From Thermodesulfobacterium thermophilum DSM 1276 (lineage in GTDB: Bacteria; Desulfobacterota; Thermodesulfobacteria; Thermodesulfobacteriales; Thermodesulfobacteriaceae), in NCBI RefSeq assembly GCF_000421605.1, contig NZ_ATXI01000016.1, positions 1 through 38,993 on the forward strand: DNA of 38,993 nucleotides. Reading direction: 5' to 3'. Positions 23,717 through 32,855 of this stretch are shown piece by piece. Every line of letters begins with the position of its first letter. Within the stretch, counting starts at the first letter, position 1. The position numbers and the translations under genes were made by a program. A model generated the notes under the pieces. That model was not told where the DNA came from. It ran no database searches and saw nothing but the letters and a program-made list of their open reading frames with translations.

Positions 23717-25933
23717 ATGTCTAAAATAGTCTGTGAGTTGGGTATAAAAGGTTCCTATTTACTTTTTGAGAGGGCGTTAGAGGAATATGAACAGGCGGTA
23801 AAAACCTTTGGTAAAGAAAAACCCATAGGTTTCCCGAATACTGCTTATTTTTTACCCATAATCTATGCTATCTTAGGTTATCCGGTTAAAAAACTGGGGG
23901 ATTGTGGAGAGGTTTTAGAAGAAATAAAGAAGCTTTTACCTAAGGAGACTTCTTCTGAATTTTTTTACTGGGGCAAGGCCTTAGATGCAGGGTTGGTTGC
24001 GCTTTTTTCTGAAGAAATTATCGAGGCTATTAGATATCTAAAACAGCCGGACTTTTATTGTTATTCAGAAGACCCAGGGGAAGGGAAGCTTTGGCTTGGG
24101 GCGGCAGATGATGTTGTTTTTAGGAAAAGAGGGGTTGAGTTTGTAGATGGAACTGCTCCTGGTTTTGCGGCTATTCTTGGGACTCCTGAAGATATAGAAA
24201 GTGCAATCAACATAATAAGAGACCTTCAAGAAAAAAATCTGTATGTGTTTTTGCATGGAACAGGGCAAGGGGTGAGTTTGGCAGAAAGTCTTTTGCAACA
24301 AGGGGTTCAGCTTGGCTGGTCCACTCGACTGGTGCCCTTTGGGCCAGAGGTAACCTCAGTAGCCTTTGCCATAGGGTTTGCTTGTAGAGTGGCTATGTCT
24401 TTTGGAGGGGTAAAGCCAGGAGAAGGGCCTAAGAACCTTCTTTATAATAAGAACAGAACCTTTGCTTTTGCGTTGTCCTTTGGTGCTCCTTCTTTAGAGG
24501 TTGCAGCAACCGCACTTGGGGTCTTTAACTGGGGATGTCCAGTGATAACCGATGTAGAACTTCCTGAAATAAAGGTGCCAGGGGTATGTCTTTATGAACA
24601 TCTTGTCTCAAAAGTGCCCCTTGACAGGATGGTAGATACAGCTTTAGAGGTAAGAGGGCTTAAGATCACCTCGGTTAAGCTTGACATTCCTGTAGCTTAT
24701 GCCGCTTCTTTTGAGGGAGAAAGGGTTAGAAAGGAAGACCTCTATCTTGAATGTGGAGGAGGAAGGACCTTAGGGGTTGAGTTGCTGGTTTCAAGGCCTT
24801 TAGACGAAATAGAAGACGGAAAGATCGAGGTATTTGGTCCAGATATCCCAGACCTAAAAAAACTTGAAGAAAAAGGCCCTCCTTATAGATTGCCTTTAGC
24901 GGTGGTGGTTGAAGTAGCCGGGGCTAACATGCAAGAAGATTTTGAGCCTATCATAGAGAGACAGTTTCACTATTTTATAAACTATGCCCAGGGGATTATG
25001 CATGTAGGCCAAAGAAATCTGATGTGGCTTCGGATATCTAAGCAAGCTGTAGAAAAAGGGTTTACGTTTAAACATTTAGGATTAATCCTATATGCCAAGA
25101 TAAAGGAAAAGTTTAGTGCCATAGTAGATAAATTGCAGGTAAAAATCTACACCCAAGAATCTGAGGTTAAAAATGTGCTAGAGCAGGCTAAGGAGGTTTA
25201 TCGGGGTAGAGATGAGAGACTTTCAGGGTTGGTTGACGAAAAGGTGGATGTGTTTTATTCCTGTACGTTATGTCAGAGTTTTGCTCCATCTCATGTGTGT
25301 GTGATAACCCCTGAAAGGGTGGGTATGTGTGGGGCTTATAACTGGCTTGACGGAAAGGCGGGTTATGAGATCAATCCCACAGGTCCCAACCAACCTATTC
25401 CTAAAGGAGAATGCTTAGACCCGGTTCTTGGATATTTTTCAGGGGTAAACGAGTTTGTCAAAGAGGCTTCCCGTGGAAAAATAGAGAAAGTGGCGCTTTA
25501 TAGTATTATGAAAGACCCTATGACTGCCTGTGGATGTTTTGAGTGTATTGCTGCGGTACTTCCCGAGGTGAACGGGGTTATGGTGGTTAACCGGGATTAT
25601 ACAGGCCTTACCCCTACAGGCATGAAGTTTTCTACCATGGCAGGAATGGTAGGTGGTGGGGTACAAACACCAGGATTTTTAGGGGTGGCTAAACATTATA
25701 TCGTATCTCCTAAGTTTTTGATGGCTGAAGGTGGGATAAAAAGGCTTGTGTGGATGCCTAAAAGTTTAAAAGAGGAACTTAAGGATAAACTAAAAATCAT
25801 GGCAGAAAAGTTAGGAGTTCCTGATTTGATAGAAAAGATAGCAGACGAAACGATAGCTAACACAGAGGAAGAGATAAAAAAATGGGTAGAAAGGGTTAAC
25901 CATCCTGTTTTAACCCTTCCTCCTCTGATGTGA
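23717..25933 (+). CDS. acsB: Acetyl-CoA synthase (A-cluster subunit)
   Basis: AcsB joins the methyl group from the corrinoid protein with CO and CoA to acetyl-CoA. The 738-residue length fits the bacterial three-domain type. The A-cluster ligands are all present: C516, C519, C528 and C538 for the [4Fe-4S] unit, and C605-G606-C607 for the nickel sites, each ten residues later than in the Moorella enzyme (506, 509, 518, 528, 595-597). The N-terminal CODH-contacting domain is intact, so it should bind a CooS encoded elsewhere. It lies between metF-acsD and acsC. An AGAGG site precedes the ATG. Confidence is high. Confidence 0.97.
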   Translation: MSKIVCELGIKGSYLLFERALEEYEQAVKTFGKEKPIGFPNTAYFLPIIYAILGYPVKKLGDCGEVLEEIKKLLPKETSSEFFYWGKALDAGLVALFSEEIIEAIRYLKQPDFYCYSEDPGEGKLWLGAADDVVFRKRGVEFVDGTAPGFAAILGTPEDIESAINIIRDLQEKNLYVFLHGTGQGVSLAESLLQQGVQLGWSTRLVPFGPEVTSVAFAIGFACRVAMSFGGVKPGEGPKNLLYNKNRTFAFALSFGAPSLEVAATALGVFNWGCPVITDVELPEIKVPGVCLYEHLVSKVPLDRMVDTALEVRGLKITSVKLDIPVAYAASFEGERVRKEDLYLECGGGRTLGVELLVSRPLDEIEDGKIEVFGPDIPDLKKLEEKGPPYRLPLAVVVEVAGANMQEDFEPIIERQFHYFINYAQGIMHVGQRNLMWLRISKQAVEKGFTFKHLGLILYAKIKEKFSAIVDKLQVKIYTQESEVKNVLEQAKEVYRGRDERLSGLVDEKVDVFYSCTLCQSFAPSHVCVITPERVGMCGAYNWLDGKAGYEINPTGPNQPIPKGECLDPVLGYFSGVNEFVKEASRGKIEKVALYSIMKDPMTACGCFECIAAVLPEVNGVMVVNRDYTGLTPTGMKFSTMAGMVGGGVQTPGFLGVAKHYIVSPKFLMAEGGIKRLVWMPKSLKEELKDKLKIMAEKLGVPDLIEKIADETIANTEEEIKKWVERVNHPVLTLPPLM

Positions 25934-25971
25934 TGACAAAGAGATAAGCAACCTTTAAAGGGGTAGTTTAG

Positions 25972-27330
25972 ATGGCACTCACCGGTATTCAAATCATGAA
26001 ACTTCTTCCTAAGAAAAACTGTAAAGAATGTGGTTTCCCTACCTGTCTTGCCTTTGCGATGAAGGTAGCTGCAGGACAGGTAGAGATAGATAAGTGTCCT
26101 TACGTAGACCCTAAGGTTAAGGAAGAGATATCTGAGGCTACCGCTCCACCTATAAGAACGGTAGTGATAGGAACTCCAGAGGCTTCTTATAAGTTAGGAG
26201 GAGAAACCGTCCTTTTTAGACATGAAAAAAAGTTTGAAAATCTTCCTCTTATCGGAACCTATCTAAAAACCTCGATGGGAGAAGAAGAGATTTTAAGAAG
26301 AATTAGAGCCTACCAAACCTTAAAGTGGGAAAGGGTAGGCAATGTCCTAAAACCTGAAATAGTTTGCATCAAAGACGAGGGAGATAAAGAAAGGTTTATT
26401 AGTTTGGTAAAAAAAGTAAGGCAAAACTTGCCTGAGGTAGCGATAGTTTTAGCCTCTTCAGACTTATCTTTAATTAAAAACGCTATAGAGGTGTGTACCC
26501 CTTCAGTTCCACTTGTTTATCCAGGACAAGCAGAGGATCTATCTTCTTTTGTCAGTTTGGCTACAGAAAAAAAGGTGCCTTTAGTAGCTTCTGCGGTGAC
26601 TTTAGGGGAGTTGGTGCGGTTGGTTGAAGGCTTAATTAACCAAGGATTGAAAGATCTGGTTTTAGATAGTGGAGCCCTTCATCCCAAGGAGCTTTTTGAA
26701 GATTTAGTAATCATAAGACGAGCAGCTGTGAAAAAACGCTTTAAACCCTTTGGGTTTCCGGTGATAACCTTTATGGATAGATATACAGAAGACCTGGTTG
26801 AGGAATATCTTTTAGCCAGCATCTATGTAGCAAAGTATGCAAGTATTATCTTGGTTTCAGACCTGAAGCCAGAGCTTTTGTTTCCATTAGTATTGGAAAG
26901 GTTTAATCTTTATTCAGACCCACAAAAACCTTTGGTAGTAGACGAAGGGATTTATCCTATAAACGGGCCGGATGAGTATTCCCCAGTAGTGGTGACCTGT
27001 AACTTTGCCTTGACATATTTTATCGTATCTGGGGAAATAGAAGGAAGTAGAGTGCCTTGCTGGCTTTTGATAAAGGATACAGACGGGCTCTCAGTTCTTA
27101 CCGCCTGGGCTGCAGGTAAGTTTAACGCCGATAACATCGCAGAGTTTGTTAAAAAAACAGGTATTGCTGAAAAGATAAAACACAGAACATTGATGATACC
27201 AGGTTATGTGGCTATCATCAAGGGAGAGCTTGAGGAGGAGCTCGGAGGTTGGGAGGTAGTGATAGGGCCAAGAGAAGCAAACGGGCTTCCTGTAGCCCTA
27301 AGAGAATTGGCTAAAAGATTAAAGCCTTAA
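25972..27330 (+). CDS. acsC: Corrinoid iron-sulfur protein, large subunit
   Basis: AcsC binds the cobamide that carries the methyl group and a [4Fe-4S] cluster that keeps the cobalt reduced. The N-terminal cluster motif uses C17, C20, C25 and C42 (KNCKECGFPTC then DKCPYV). A TIM barrel and a C-terminal cobalamin-binding domain follow (GVEEL-type end: EELGGWEVVIGPREANGLP). The 452-residue length is normal. Its partner AcsD is encoded as the C-terminal half of the gene at 21514. AAAGGGG stands upstream of the ATG. Confidence 0.95.
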   Translation: MALTGIQIMKLLPKKNCKECGFPTCLAFAMKVAAGQVEIDKCPYVDPKVKEEISEATAPPIRTVVIGTPEASYKLGGETVLFRHEKKFENLPLIGTYLKTSMGEEEILRRIRAYQTLKWERVGNVLKPEIVCIKDEGDKERFISLVKKVRQNLPEVAIVLASSDLSLIKNAIEVCTPSVPLVYPGQAEDLSSFVSLATEKKVPLVASAVTLGELVRLVEGLINQGLKDLVLDSGALHPKELFEDLVIIRRAAVKKRFKPFGFPVITFMDRYTEDLVEEYLLASIYVAKYASIILVSDLKPELLFPLVLERFNLYSDPQKPLVVDEGIYPINGPDEYSPVVVTCNFALTYFIVSGEIEGSRVPCWLLIKDTDGLSVLTAWAAGKFNADNIAEFVKKTGIAEKIKHRTLMIPGYVAIIKGELEEELGGWEVVIGPREANGLPVALRELAKRLKP

Positions 27331-27361
27331 AAATTTTTAGGTTAATCGCTGAGGAGGAAAG

Positions 27362-28258
27362 ATGAAGGAAAAAGTAGTTTGTGTAGGTGAAAGCATAAAT
27401 GTGATGTCTAAAACCATAGGCCCGGCTATAAAGGCAAGAGACCCAGAACCAATAAAAAGGATGGCAAGAGAGCAAAAGGAGTTAGGAGCTGACTATTTAG
27501 ACCTTAACATAGGACCAGCTAAAAAGGATGGGAAGGACCTTGCGGTTTGGATAGTAAGCTTGGTTGAGTCTGAGGTGGACCTTCCTGTATCCTTAGATAC
27601 TACCAATGAAGAGGCTATGGCTGCAGGACTTAAGGTTTCGAAAAAACCACAGAGGTTTTTGATGAATTCTATTTCTGCCCAAAAAGAAAGGATGGAAAAA
27701 CTCATCCCTCTTGCGGCAGAGGCTGGATGTGAGGTTGTAGCTCTTTTATGGGGAGACGAAGGATTACCAAGAGATGCAAACGAAAGGGCCTCTTTAGCCG
27801 TAGACCTTATCATGAAACTCAACGAGGCAGGGATCCCTAATGAAAAAATCTGGGTAGACCCAATCATCACCCCTATTACCTTAGGGGCAGACCAAATAGT
27901 TGAGGCTTTAAATTTTCTTTCGATGCTTCAAGACCTTGCTCCAGGGGCCAAAAGCATAGTAGGACTTTCTAACGTTTCTAACGGAATTAACCCTAAACTA
28001 AGACCTTACCTTAACCGAGTGCTTCTTATGATGCTTATGAAGTATGATCTTTATGCAGCCATCCTTAATGTCTATGATAGAGAGCTGGTAGAGATAGCTA
28101 AAGGCTTGCATCCAGATTGGGTAAACCTGGTAGGAAGGATTATGGATGGAGAAGAAATGGCCCCTAAGGATTTAACCCCCAAGGAAATGGAAATTTATAA
28201 AACTACGCAGGTGCTTCTTGGTAAAACCATCTTTTCGGAGTTTTGGTTAGAACTCTGA
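27362..28258 (+). CDS. acsE: Methyl-tetrahydrofolate:corrinoid iron-sulfur protein methyltransferase
   Basis: AcsE transfers the methyl group from methyl-tetrahydrofolate to the cobalt of AcsC. The pterin-binding barrel shows VGESINVMSKTIGPAI, GADYLDLNIGPAKK, LDTTNEEAM, LMNSISAQKERM, VDPIITPI and GLSNVSNGI in the expected order. At 298 residues it is about 35 longer than the Moorella enzyme, mostly at the C-terminus. GAGGAGGAAAG gives a strong ribosome site. Its stop overlaps the ATG of folE2 (TGATG), so the two are translationally coupled. Confidence 0.95.
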   Translation: MKEKVVCVGESINVMSKTIGPAIKARDPEPIKRMAREQKELGADYLDLNIGPAKKDGKDLAVWIVSLVESEVDLPVSLDTTNEEAMAAGLKVSKKPQRFLMNSISAQKERMEKLIPLAAEAGCEVVALLWGDEGLPRDANERASLAVDLIMKLNEAGIPNEKIWVDPIITPITLGADQIVEALNFLSMLQDLAPGAKSIVGLSNVSNGINPKLRPYLNRVLLMMLMKYDLYAAILNVYDRELVEIAKGLHPDWVNLVGRIMDGEEMAPKDLTPKEMEIYKTTQVLLGKTIFSEFWLEL

Positions 28259-29049
28259 TGAAACCAGAACTTCTTGACGTCCAAAGTCTGCCACCTGAAG
28301 AGAAAATAGACATAGATAAAGTAGGTATCAAGGGATTTAAATATCCTGTCACAGTCCTTGACAGAGAAAAGGGATTGCAGCATACGGTAGCAGAGCTCAA
28401 TCTTTATGTAGACCTACCTTCTAAGTTCAAAGGTACTCATATGAGCCGGTTTATAGAGGTGATAAACGAGTTTAAAGGGGAGATTCACGTAAAAAACGTA
28501 ATCAAACTTTTAAAAAAACTTGCTCAAAGACTTTCAGCCAAAAGTGCACACTTAGAGATGTTTTTCCCTTATTTTTTGCAAAAAAAGGCACCTGTTACCC
28601 AGATTTCTTCTCTGATAGAATACCAGGGGATTTTGTTGGCTTCCTATTCCGAAGGCAAAAAGGACCTGGTGATTGGGGCCAAGGTACCGGTGATGACCCT
28701 TTGTCCTTGTTCTAAATCTATCAGTCAGTTTTCAGCCCATAACCAAAGAAGCTTGATTACCCTTAAGGTACGGTTTAAGGAGTTTATCTGGTTGGAAGAG
28801 CTGATAGAGATTGCAGAAGCTTCTGCCTCAAGCCCGGTTTATTCCCTTTTGAAAAGACCAGACGAAAAGTTTGTTACTGAGTTCGCCTATCAAAACCCGC
28901 GTTTTGTAGAGGATGTAGTCAGAGGGATAGCCAAACGGCTCTGGGAACATCCTGAGGTGAAATGGTTTTTCGTAGAGGTAGAAAACTTTGAGTCTATCCA
29001 TGCCCACAACGCCTATGCCTGTATCGAAAGAACCAAAATTGGTTCATAA
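28258..29049 (+). CDS. folE2: GTP cyclohydrolase FolE2
   Basis: FolE2 (GTP cyclohydrolase IB) makes 7,8-dihydroneopterin triphosphate, the first step of folate biosynthesis. The ATG at 28258 overlaps the acsE stop by one base and is preferred to an in-frame start 15 bases upstream inside acsE. Family marks are GTHMSRFIEV, the catalytic cysteine in LCPCSKSIS, HNQRS and the C-terminal ESIHAHNAYA. The 263-residue length is normal. Its place directly after acsE ties pterin supply to a pathway that uses large amounts of tetrahydrofolate. Confidence 0.93.
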   Translation: MKPELLDVQSLPPEEKIDIDKVGIKGFKYPVTVLDREKGLQHTVAELNLYVDLPSKFKGTHMSRFIEVINEFKGEIHVKNVIKLLKKLAQRLSAKSAHLEMFFPYFLQKKAPVTQISSLIEYQGILLASYSEGKKDLVIGAKVPVMTLCPCSKSISQFSAHNQRSLITLKVRFKEFIWLEELIEIAEASASSPVYSLLKRPDEKFVTEFAYQNPRFVEDVVRGIAKRLWEHPEVKWFFVEVENFESIHAHNAYACIERTKIGS

Positions 29050-29054
29050 AACCT

Positions 29055-29867
29055 ATGAAAATTATCTCTTCAAGGTCAAACCCCACTTTTAAATTTCTTA
29101 AAGCTCTTAAAGAAACTAAAGGCAGAAAACAACATCAGGCCTTTCTGGTAGAAGGAGTTTCTTTTGTTAGAGAACTTTTAGACCAGGAAAGAGACAAAGT
29201 ACTCTGGGTGGTTCTGGAAAAGAGAAGTCTTCCCAAACTTGAGCCTTTGTTAAAAAAGGCAGAAGAGGCAGAAATTCCGATCTTAGTCTTAGAAGAAACT
29301 CTTTTTAAAGAATTGGTTGTCTCAGAGACCCCTCAAGGAGTTTTAGCGGTCGTTAAAATTCCTATTTTTGAGGACTTATCAGAGAGGTTAGAGAGTACCC
29401 CTTGTTGTGTGGTAGTGCTTGAAGAAATACAGGATCCTTCTAATGTAGGGGCAATAATAAGGACGGCAGCAGCGGTTGGGGTGGCTTGTGTGTTTTATAC
29501 CAGGGGTACGGCAGACCCTTTTTCTCCAAAGGCCGTTAGGGCAAGTGCTGGAGCTGTCCTAAATGTTCCTCTGATAAAGGTTGAAAAATTTATAGAACTT
29601 GCTGAGGACCTAAAAAAAAGAGGTTTTAGACTAACGGCTACGGTGGTTAAGGGAGGTGAGGACCTTTTTTCCTTTTCTTTTCCTCCAAAAACAGCCCTTT
29701 TGTTTGGAAACGAGGCAAAAGGACTTTCTAAAGAGGGGATGGCAGCCTCAAACTATAGGCTAACCATCCCTATCGTAGGCAAATTAGAATCTCTAAACGT
29801 AGCAGTAGCAGCAGGTATAGTCCTCTATCAATGGCTAAAGGATAGACTTAATGTAGTTAAACCCTAA
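29055..29867 (+). CDS. TrmH/SpoU-family RNA 2'-O-ribose methyltransferase
   Basis: This is a SPOUT-fold methyltransferase for tRNA or rRNA ribose. The N-terminal substrate-binding domain has HQAFLVEGVSFVREL. The SPOUT motifs follow: EIQDPSNVGAIIRTA (motif 1), LFGNEAKGLS (motif 2) and IPIVGKLESLNVAVAAGI (motif 3). The 270-residue length is normal. It lies five bases after folE2 and closes the plus-strand run. Its last 33 bases overlap the convergent iorB 3' end. The target nucleotide (RlmB-like or other) cannot be told from sequence alone. Confidence 0.9.
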   Translation: MKIISSRSNPTFKFLKALKETKGRKQHQAFLVEGVSFVRELLDQERDKVLWVVLEKRSLPKLEPLLKKAEEAEIPILVLEETLFKELVVSETPQGVLAVVKIPIFEDLSERLESTPCCVVVLEEIQDPSNVGAIIRTAAAVGVACVFYTRGTADPFSPKAVRASAGAVLNVPLIKVEKFIELAEDLKKRGFRLTATVVKGGEDLFSFSFPPKTALLFGNEAKGLSKEGMAASNYRLTIPIVGKLESLNVAVAAGIVLYQWLKDRLNVVKP

Positions 29868-30428
29868 ATCAAAGGCCTTTAAGTTTACCTGATGAAGTTT
29901 TTCAGGTAAAAGTTCAAGCATAGCCTCAACAAGAGCCTCTCTGTTTAAAGGAAATATCTCAAGAGCAGTTGCTGCACCTAACATTACCATATTTAGCGCT
30001 TTGACAGACCCAGCTTCTTTGGCTAACTCTTCTCCAGGCACCAAAAAAACTTGATTGAAGTAAGAAGTCATTTCTTCAAAAAAGGGGTTCAAATCAGGAT
30101 AGTTAGCCGATCCCTCTTTTACAGCAAAGGGTAATATAGGGTCTTTACTTATTATAAATTTAGTTTCTTTTTTAGCCCTTTTAACAAACCTTAAGGCTTC
30201 AGCAGGTTCAAAGGCTACTATAAAATCTGCTTCTCCTTCTGAGGTGTAAGGACTTTTGCCAAAAAGGCAAATAGAGCTTTCTACCACACCTCCTCTCTGT
30301 GCCATCCCATGGACTTCAGAAACGATAACAGGAATGTCAGCCTTAAGGCAGGCCTCTCCTAACACTCTGGTAAAAAGGATGATACCCTGTCCTCCTACAC
30401 CTACCACTAACCCTTTTATCTTTTTCAT
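29835..30428 (-). CDS. iorB: Indolepyruvate ferredoxin oxidoreductase, beta subunit
   Basis: IorB is the gamma-type catalytic domain partner of IorA in the oxidative decarboxylation of aryl-pyruvates to aryl-acetyl-CoA. VGGQGIILFTRVLGEA at the N-terminus and SEVHGMAQRGGVVESSI are diagnostic. The 197-residue length is normal. The ATG lies three bases after the iorA stop, so the two are coupled. The gene's end overlaps the convergent RNA methyltransferase gene. In anaerobes the reverse reaction (reductive carboxylation) is also possible. Confidence 0.92.
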   Translation of the reverse strand: MKKIKGLVVGVGGQGIILFTRVLGEACLKADIPVIVSEVHGMAQRGGVVESSICLFGKSPYTSEGEADFIVAFEPAEALRFVKRAKKETKFIISKDPILPFAVKEGSANYPDLNPFFEEMTSYFNQVFLVPGEELAKEAGSVKALNMVMLGAATALEIFPLNREALVEAMLELLPEKLHQVNLKAFDLGFNYIKSIL

Positions 30429-30431
30429 GGT

Positions 30432-32126
30432 CTAACTCCCTTTTTGAGATTTAGTTTTATATAAGATACAAGGAGCTTTAGCGATGATTACCGAAAGCTC
30501 CTGTTTTTCAAGTAAAGGCTGAATAAGTTCTTTAGCCTCTTCTTTTTTGTAAGGGTTTATTACCACATAAGGGATATCAAGGGCCTCAACTATTTTTTGT
30601 ATAGGTATGGTTGGATGGTCCTGGATGATAGGTGATTTTATCGTTTGAGAAGGCACAGGTTGATGTCCAGTCATGGCAGTGGTGTCATTGTCAAGGACCA
30701 CCAGCGTAAAATTATGTTTGTTAAACTTAGCGTTGACCAGAGGAGAAAGCCCTGCATGAAAGAAAGTTGAATCTCCGATAAAAGCCACCACCCTTTGGTC
30801 TGTAGCTACATCAAAACCACAAGGAGTTCCCACACTCGAACCCATACAAAGCAAATAGTCTGCCATATTTAATGGGGGTTGAATCCCTAAGGTATAACAC
30901 CCTATGTCTGTAGGATAAATAGTCCGTTCCTCTATTCCCATCTCTTGTAAAACTTCTTTTATGAGTTTATAAGTTTCTCTGTGAGGACATCCCTGGCAAA
31001 GAACCGGAGGTCTTGCCGGAAGTTTGTCCGAAAAATCGAAAGGAGGAACTTCAACGGTAAACCTTTTTAGGTTGAAGGCATTAGCTAAAGCCTCCTTTAC
31101 TTGGGTAGGGGTAAACTCAAAATACCTGGGTAAAAGCTTTTCTTTTTTACCTAAAATCTTGGTTTTAAGACCATGAGTATAAGCAAGAGCTCTCAAGTTT
31201 TCTTCTAAATAGGGCTCAAGCTCTTCTACCACCACACAGGTTTCCACTTGAGAAAGGAATTCTAAAGCTAACTTTTCTGGGAAAGGATGGGTAAACGTAA
31301 GGATAAGTAAAGAAACCTCATCCTGTAGACCCAAATCTTCGAGGGCATCTATTACGTAATTTACCGCAACCCCAGAGGCACAGATCCCTAATTTCCCCTT
31401 GGGTATAAACTGGTTAAAATTAAACGAGCTGGCTAAGTTTTGAAGTTCTTCTAATTTTTCTAAAAGGAGTTTATGTTGTTTTCTGGCAACAGCAGGGACA
31501 GGTACAAACCTAAAGGGGTCTTTTTTAAAGAATCCTTTTTTAAAGGTTGTATAAAAATCAAAAGGGATAGCTCCTACCTCTACCACACCTCTGGCATGAG
31601 ATACCCTGGTAGTAGTTCTCAAAAGCACAGGTAGTTTAAACTTTTCTGAAAGGGAAAAAGCTTCTTTGGTAAGGACATAAGCAGTATGAGGGTCAAAAGC
31701 CTCAAGCATAGGCACTTGAGCAAGCTTAGCATAATAACGGTTGTCTTGTTCGTTTTGGCTGGAATGACAAGAAGGATCATCTGCGGTAACCACCACCAAC
31801 CCTCCTTCCACCCCTACATAGGCAAGAGACATAAAAGCATCGCTTGCCACGTTTAACCCTACATGTTTCATACAAGTAATAGATCGTAGTCCGCAGGCAG
31901 AAGCAGCCCCAACGATTTCCATAGCCACTTTTTCGTTTACAGCAAATTCAAAATAAAGGCCAGACAAATCCTTTTGCATCTGAAAAAGGTTGTTTCCTAT
32001 CTCAGACGAAGGAGTCCCAGGATAGGCAGCACCAACCTGGACACGACTTTCTACAGCCCCTCGAACAATTGCTTCATTACCCAACAGAAATTTTTTACAG
32101 TTATCGCCTTTTAAGATAGGATGCAT
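30432..32126 (-). CDS. iorA: Indolepyruvate ferredoxin oxidoreductase, alpha subunit lacking the ferredoxin domain
   Basis: IorA binds thiamine diphosphate and normally carries C-terminal [4Fe-4S] clusters. The pyrimidine-binding part has GNEAIVRGA, GTPSSEIG and CMKHVGLNVA; the diphosphate part has LCQGCPHR, TDIGCYTLG, AFIGDSTFFHAG and LDNDTTAMTGHQ. The protein ends at IIAKAPCILYKTKSQKGS, about where a typical IorA continues into a ferredoxin domain. That domain is missing, and the stop is three bases from iorB, so there is no room for it. I use ATG at 32126 with GGAGGG upstream (564 residues) instead of a TTG 12 bases earlier. A separate ferredoxin would be needed. Confidence 0.88.
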   Translation of the reverse strand: MHPILKGDNCKKFLLGNEAIVRGAVESRVQVGAAYPGTPSSEIGNNLFQMQKDLSGLYFEFAVNEKVAMEIVGAASACGLRSITCMKHVGLNVASDAFMSLAYVGVEGGLVVVTADDPSCHSSQNEQDNRYYAKLAQVPMLEAFDPHTAYVLTKEAFSLSEKFKLPVLLRTTTRVSHARGVVEVGAIPFDFYTTFKKGFFKKDPFRFVPVPAVARKQHKLLLEKLEELQNLASSFNFNQFIPKGKLGICASGVAVNYVIDALEDLGLQDEVSLLILTFTHPFPEKLALEFLSQVETCVVVEELEPYLEENLRALAYTHGLKTKILGKKEKLLPRYFEFTPTQVKEALANAFNLKRFTVEVPPFDFSDKLPARPPVLCQGCPHRETYKLIKEVLQEMGIEERTIYPTDIGCYTLGIQPPLNMADYLLCMGSSVGTPCGFDVATDQRVVAFIGDSTFFHAGLSPLVNAKFNKHNFTLVVLDNDTTAMTGHQPVPSQTIKSPIIQDHPTIPIQKIVEALDIPYVVINPYKKEEAKELIQPLLEKQELSVIIAKAPCILYKTKSQKGS

Positions 32127-32149
32127 AAGACCCTCCAAAAATTAAACTT

Positions 32150-32812
32150 TTAATTATTTAGTGTTTTGTTTTTAAAAATAGAATAGTAGTATAATACGTT
32201 TTTTACATAACTTTGGGTTTCTGGATAAGGAGGTATTCCCCTATAGATTTTTACTTTTTCAGGACCGGCATTGTAAGCTGCAAGTGCTAAACTTAGATCC
32301 TGAAACTCATCTATAAGCATCCTTAGGTATTTAGCTCCACCTTTAAGGTTTTCTAAGGGATGATAAGGGTCTTCAACCCCTACCAACCTTGCGGTTTGAG
32401 GCATAAGTTGCATAATACCCATAGCCCCTTTGGGAGAAACAGCCCTTGGGTTAAAAGAAGATTCAACCTTGGCAATTGCTTTAAGAAGTGCAGGGTCAAG
32501 AGAAAATGCCTGAGCTACCTTTTCAAACCAGCTTTCGTATTCTCCCGGTAGTTTGGCATAATTGGCAGAATAAGGGAACTTAGCTCCTAAGGATTTAAAG
32601 TTTAAGTTTTTGGGTTTTTCTTTAATATAAAGTTGGCAGTAGGAAACATTTAGCTTTTGATTACTAAAGAAAATCTCACCTGTCTCAGGATTTTCACACC
32701 TGTAGATATGTGCTTGAGCACAGGAAGAAAGGAAATGAAAGAAAATTAGTAATTTTAAGAAAAAAAATTTGGAGTTAATTGCTGAAAGTAATAAAATTTC
32801 TCTTTTTCTCAT
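32150..32812 (-). CDS. Exported lytic transglycosylase (SLT domain)
   Basis: The protein should cleave peptidoglycan between MurNAc and GlcNAc in the periplasm. A hydrophobic export signal (FFFLKLLIFFHFL) is followed by SSCAQA, so Cys31 may be lipidated or the signal cleaved after AQA. A short DUF4124-like segment (IYRCENPETGEIFFSN) comes next, then the SLT domain from about residue 95: the catalytic Glu117 in KVESSFNP, GAMGIMQLMP, NLKGGAKYLR and ALAAYNAGP. ATG at 32812 is preferred to an in-frame start 39 bases upstream because the signal begins there. The gene lies 24 bases before iorA on the same strand; no functional link is apparent. Confidence 0.88.
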   Translation of the reverse strand: MRKREILLLSAINSKFFFLKLLIFFHFLSSCAQAHIYRCENPETGEIFFSNQKLNVSYCQLYIKEKPKNLNFKSLGAKFPYSANYAKLPGEYESWFEKVAQAFSLDPALLKAIAKVESSFNPRAVSPKGAMGIMQLMPQTARLVGVEDPYHPLENLKGGAKYLRMLIDEFQDLSLALAAYNAGPEKVKIYRGIPPYPETQSYVKNVLYYYSIFKNKTLNN

Positions 32813-32855
32813 AATTGTTAAATTATAACATAAGATAAATAAGTCCGTCAAGGCC

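Noticed and set aside
29868-30431. Intrinsic terminators at the ends of the convergent operons
   Set aside because: No GC-rich hairpin followed by a T run was found by eye at 29867, 13318, 37976 or 6600.
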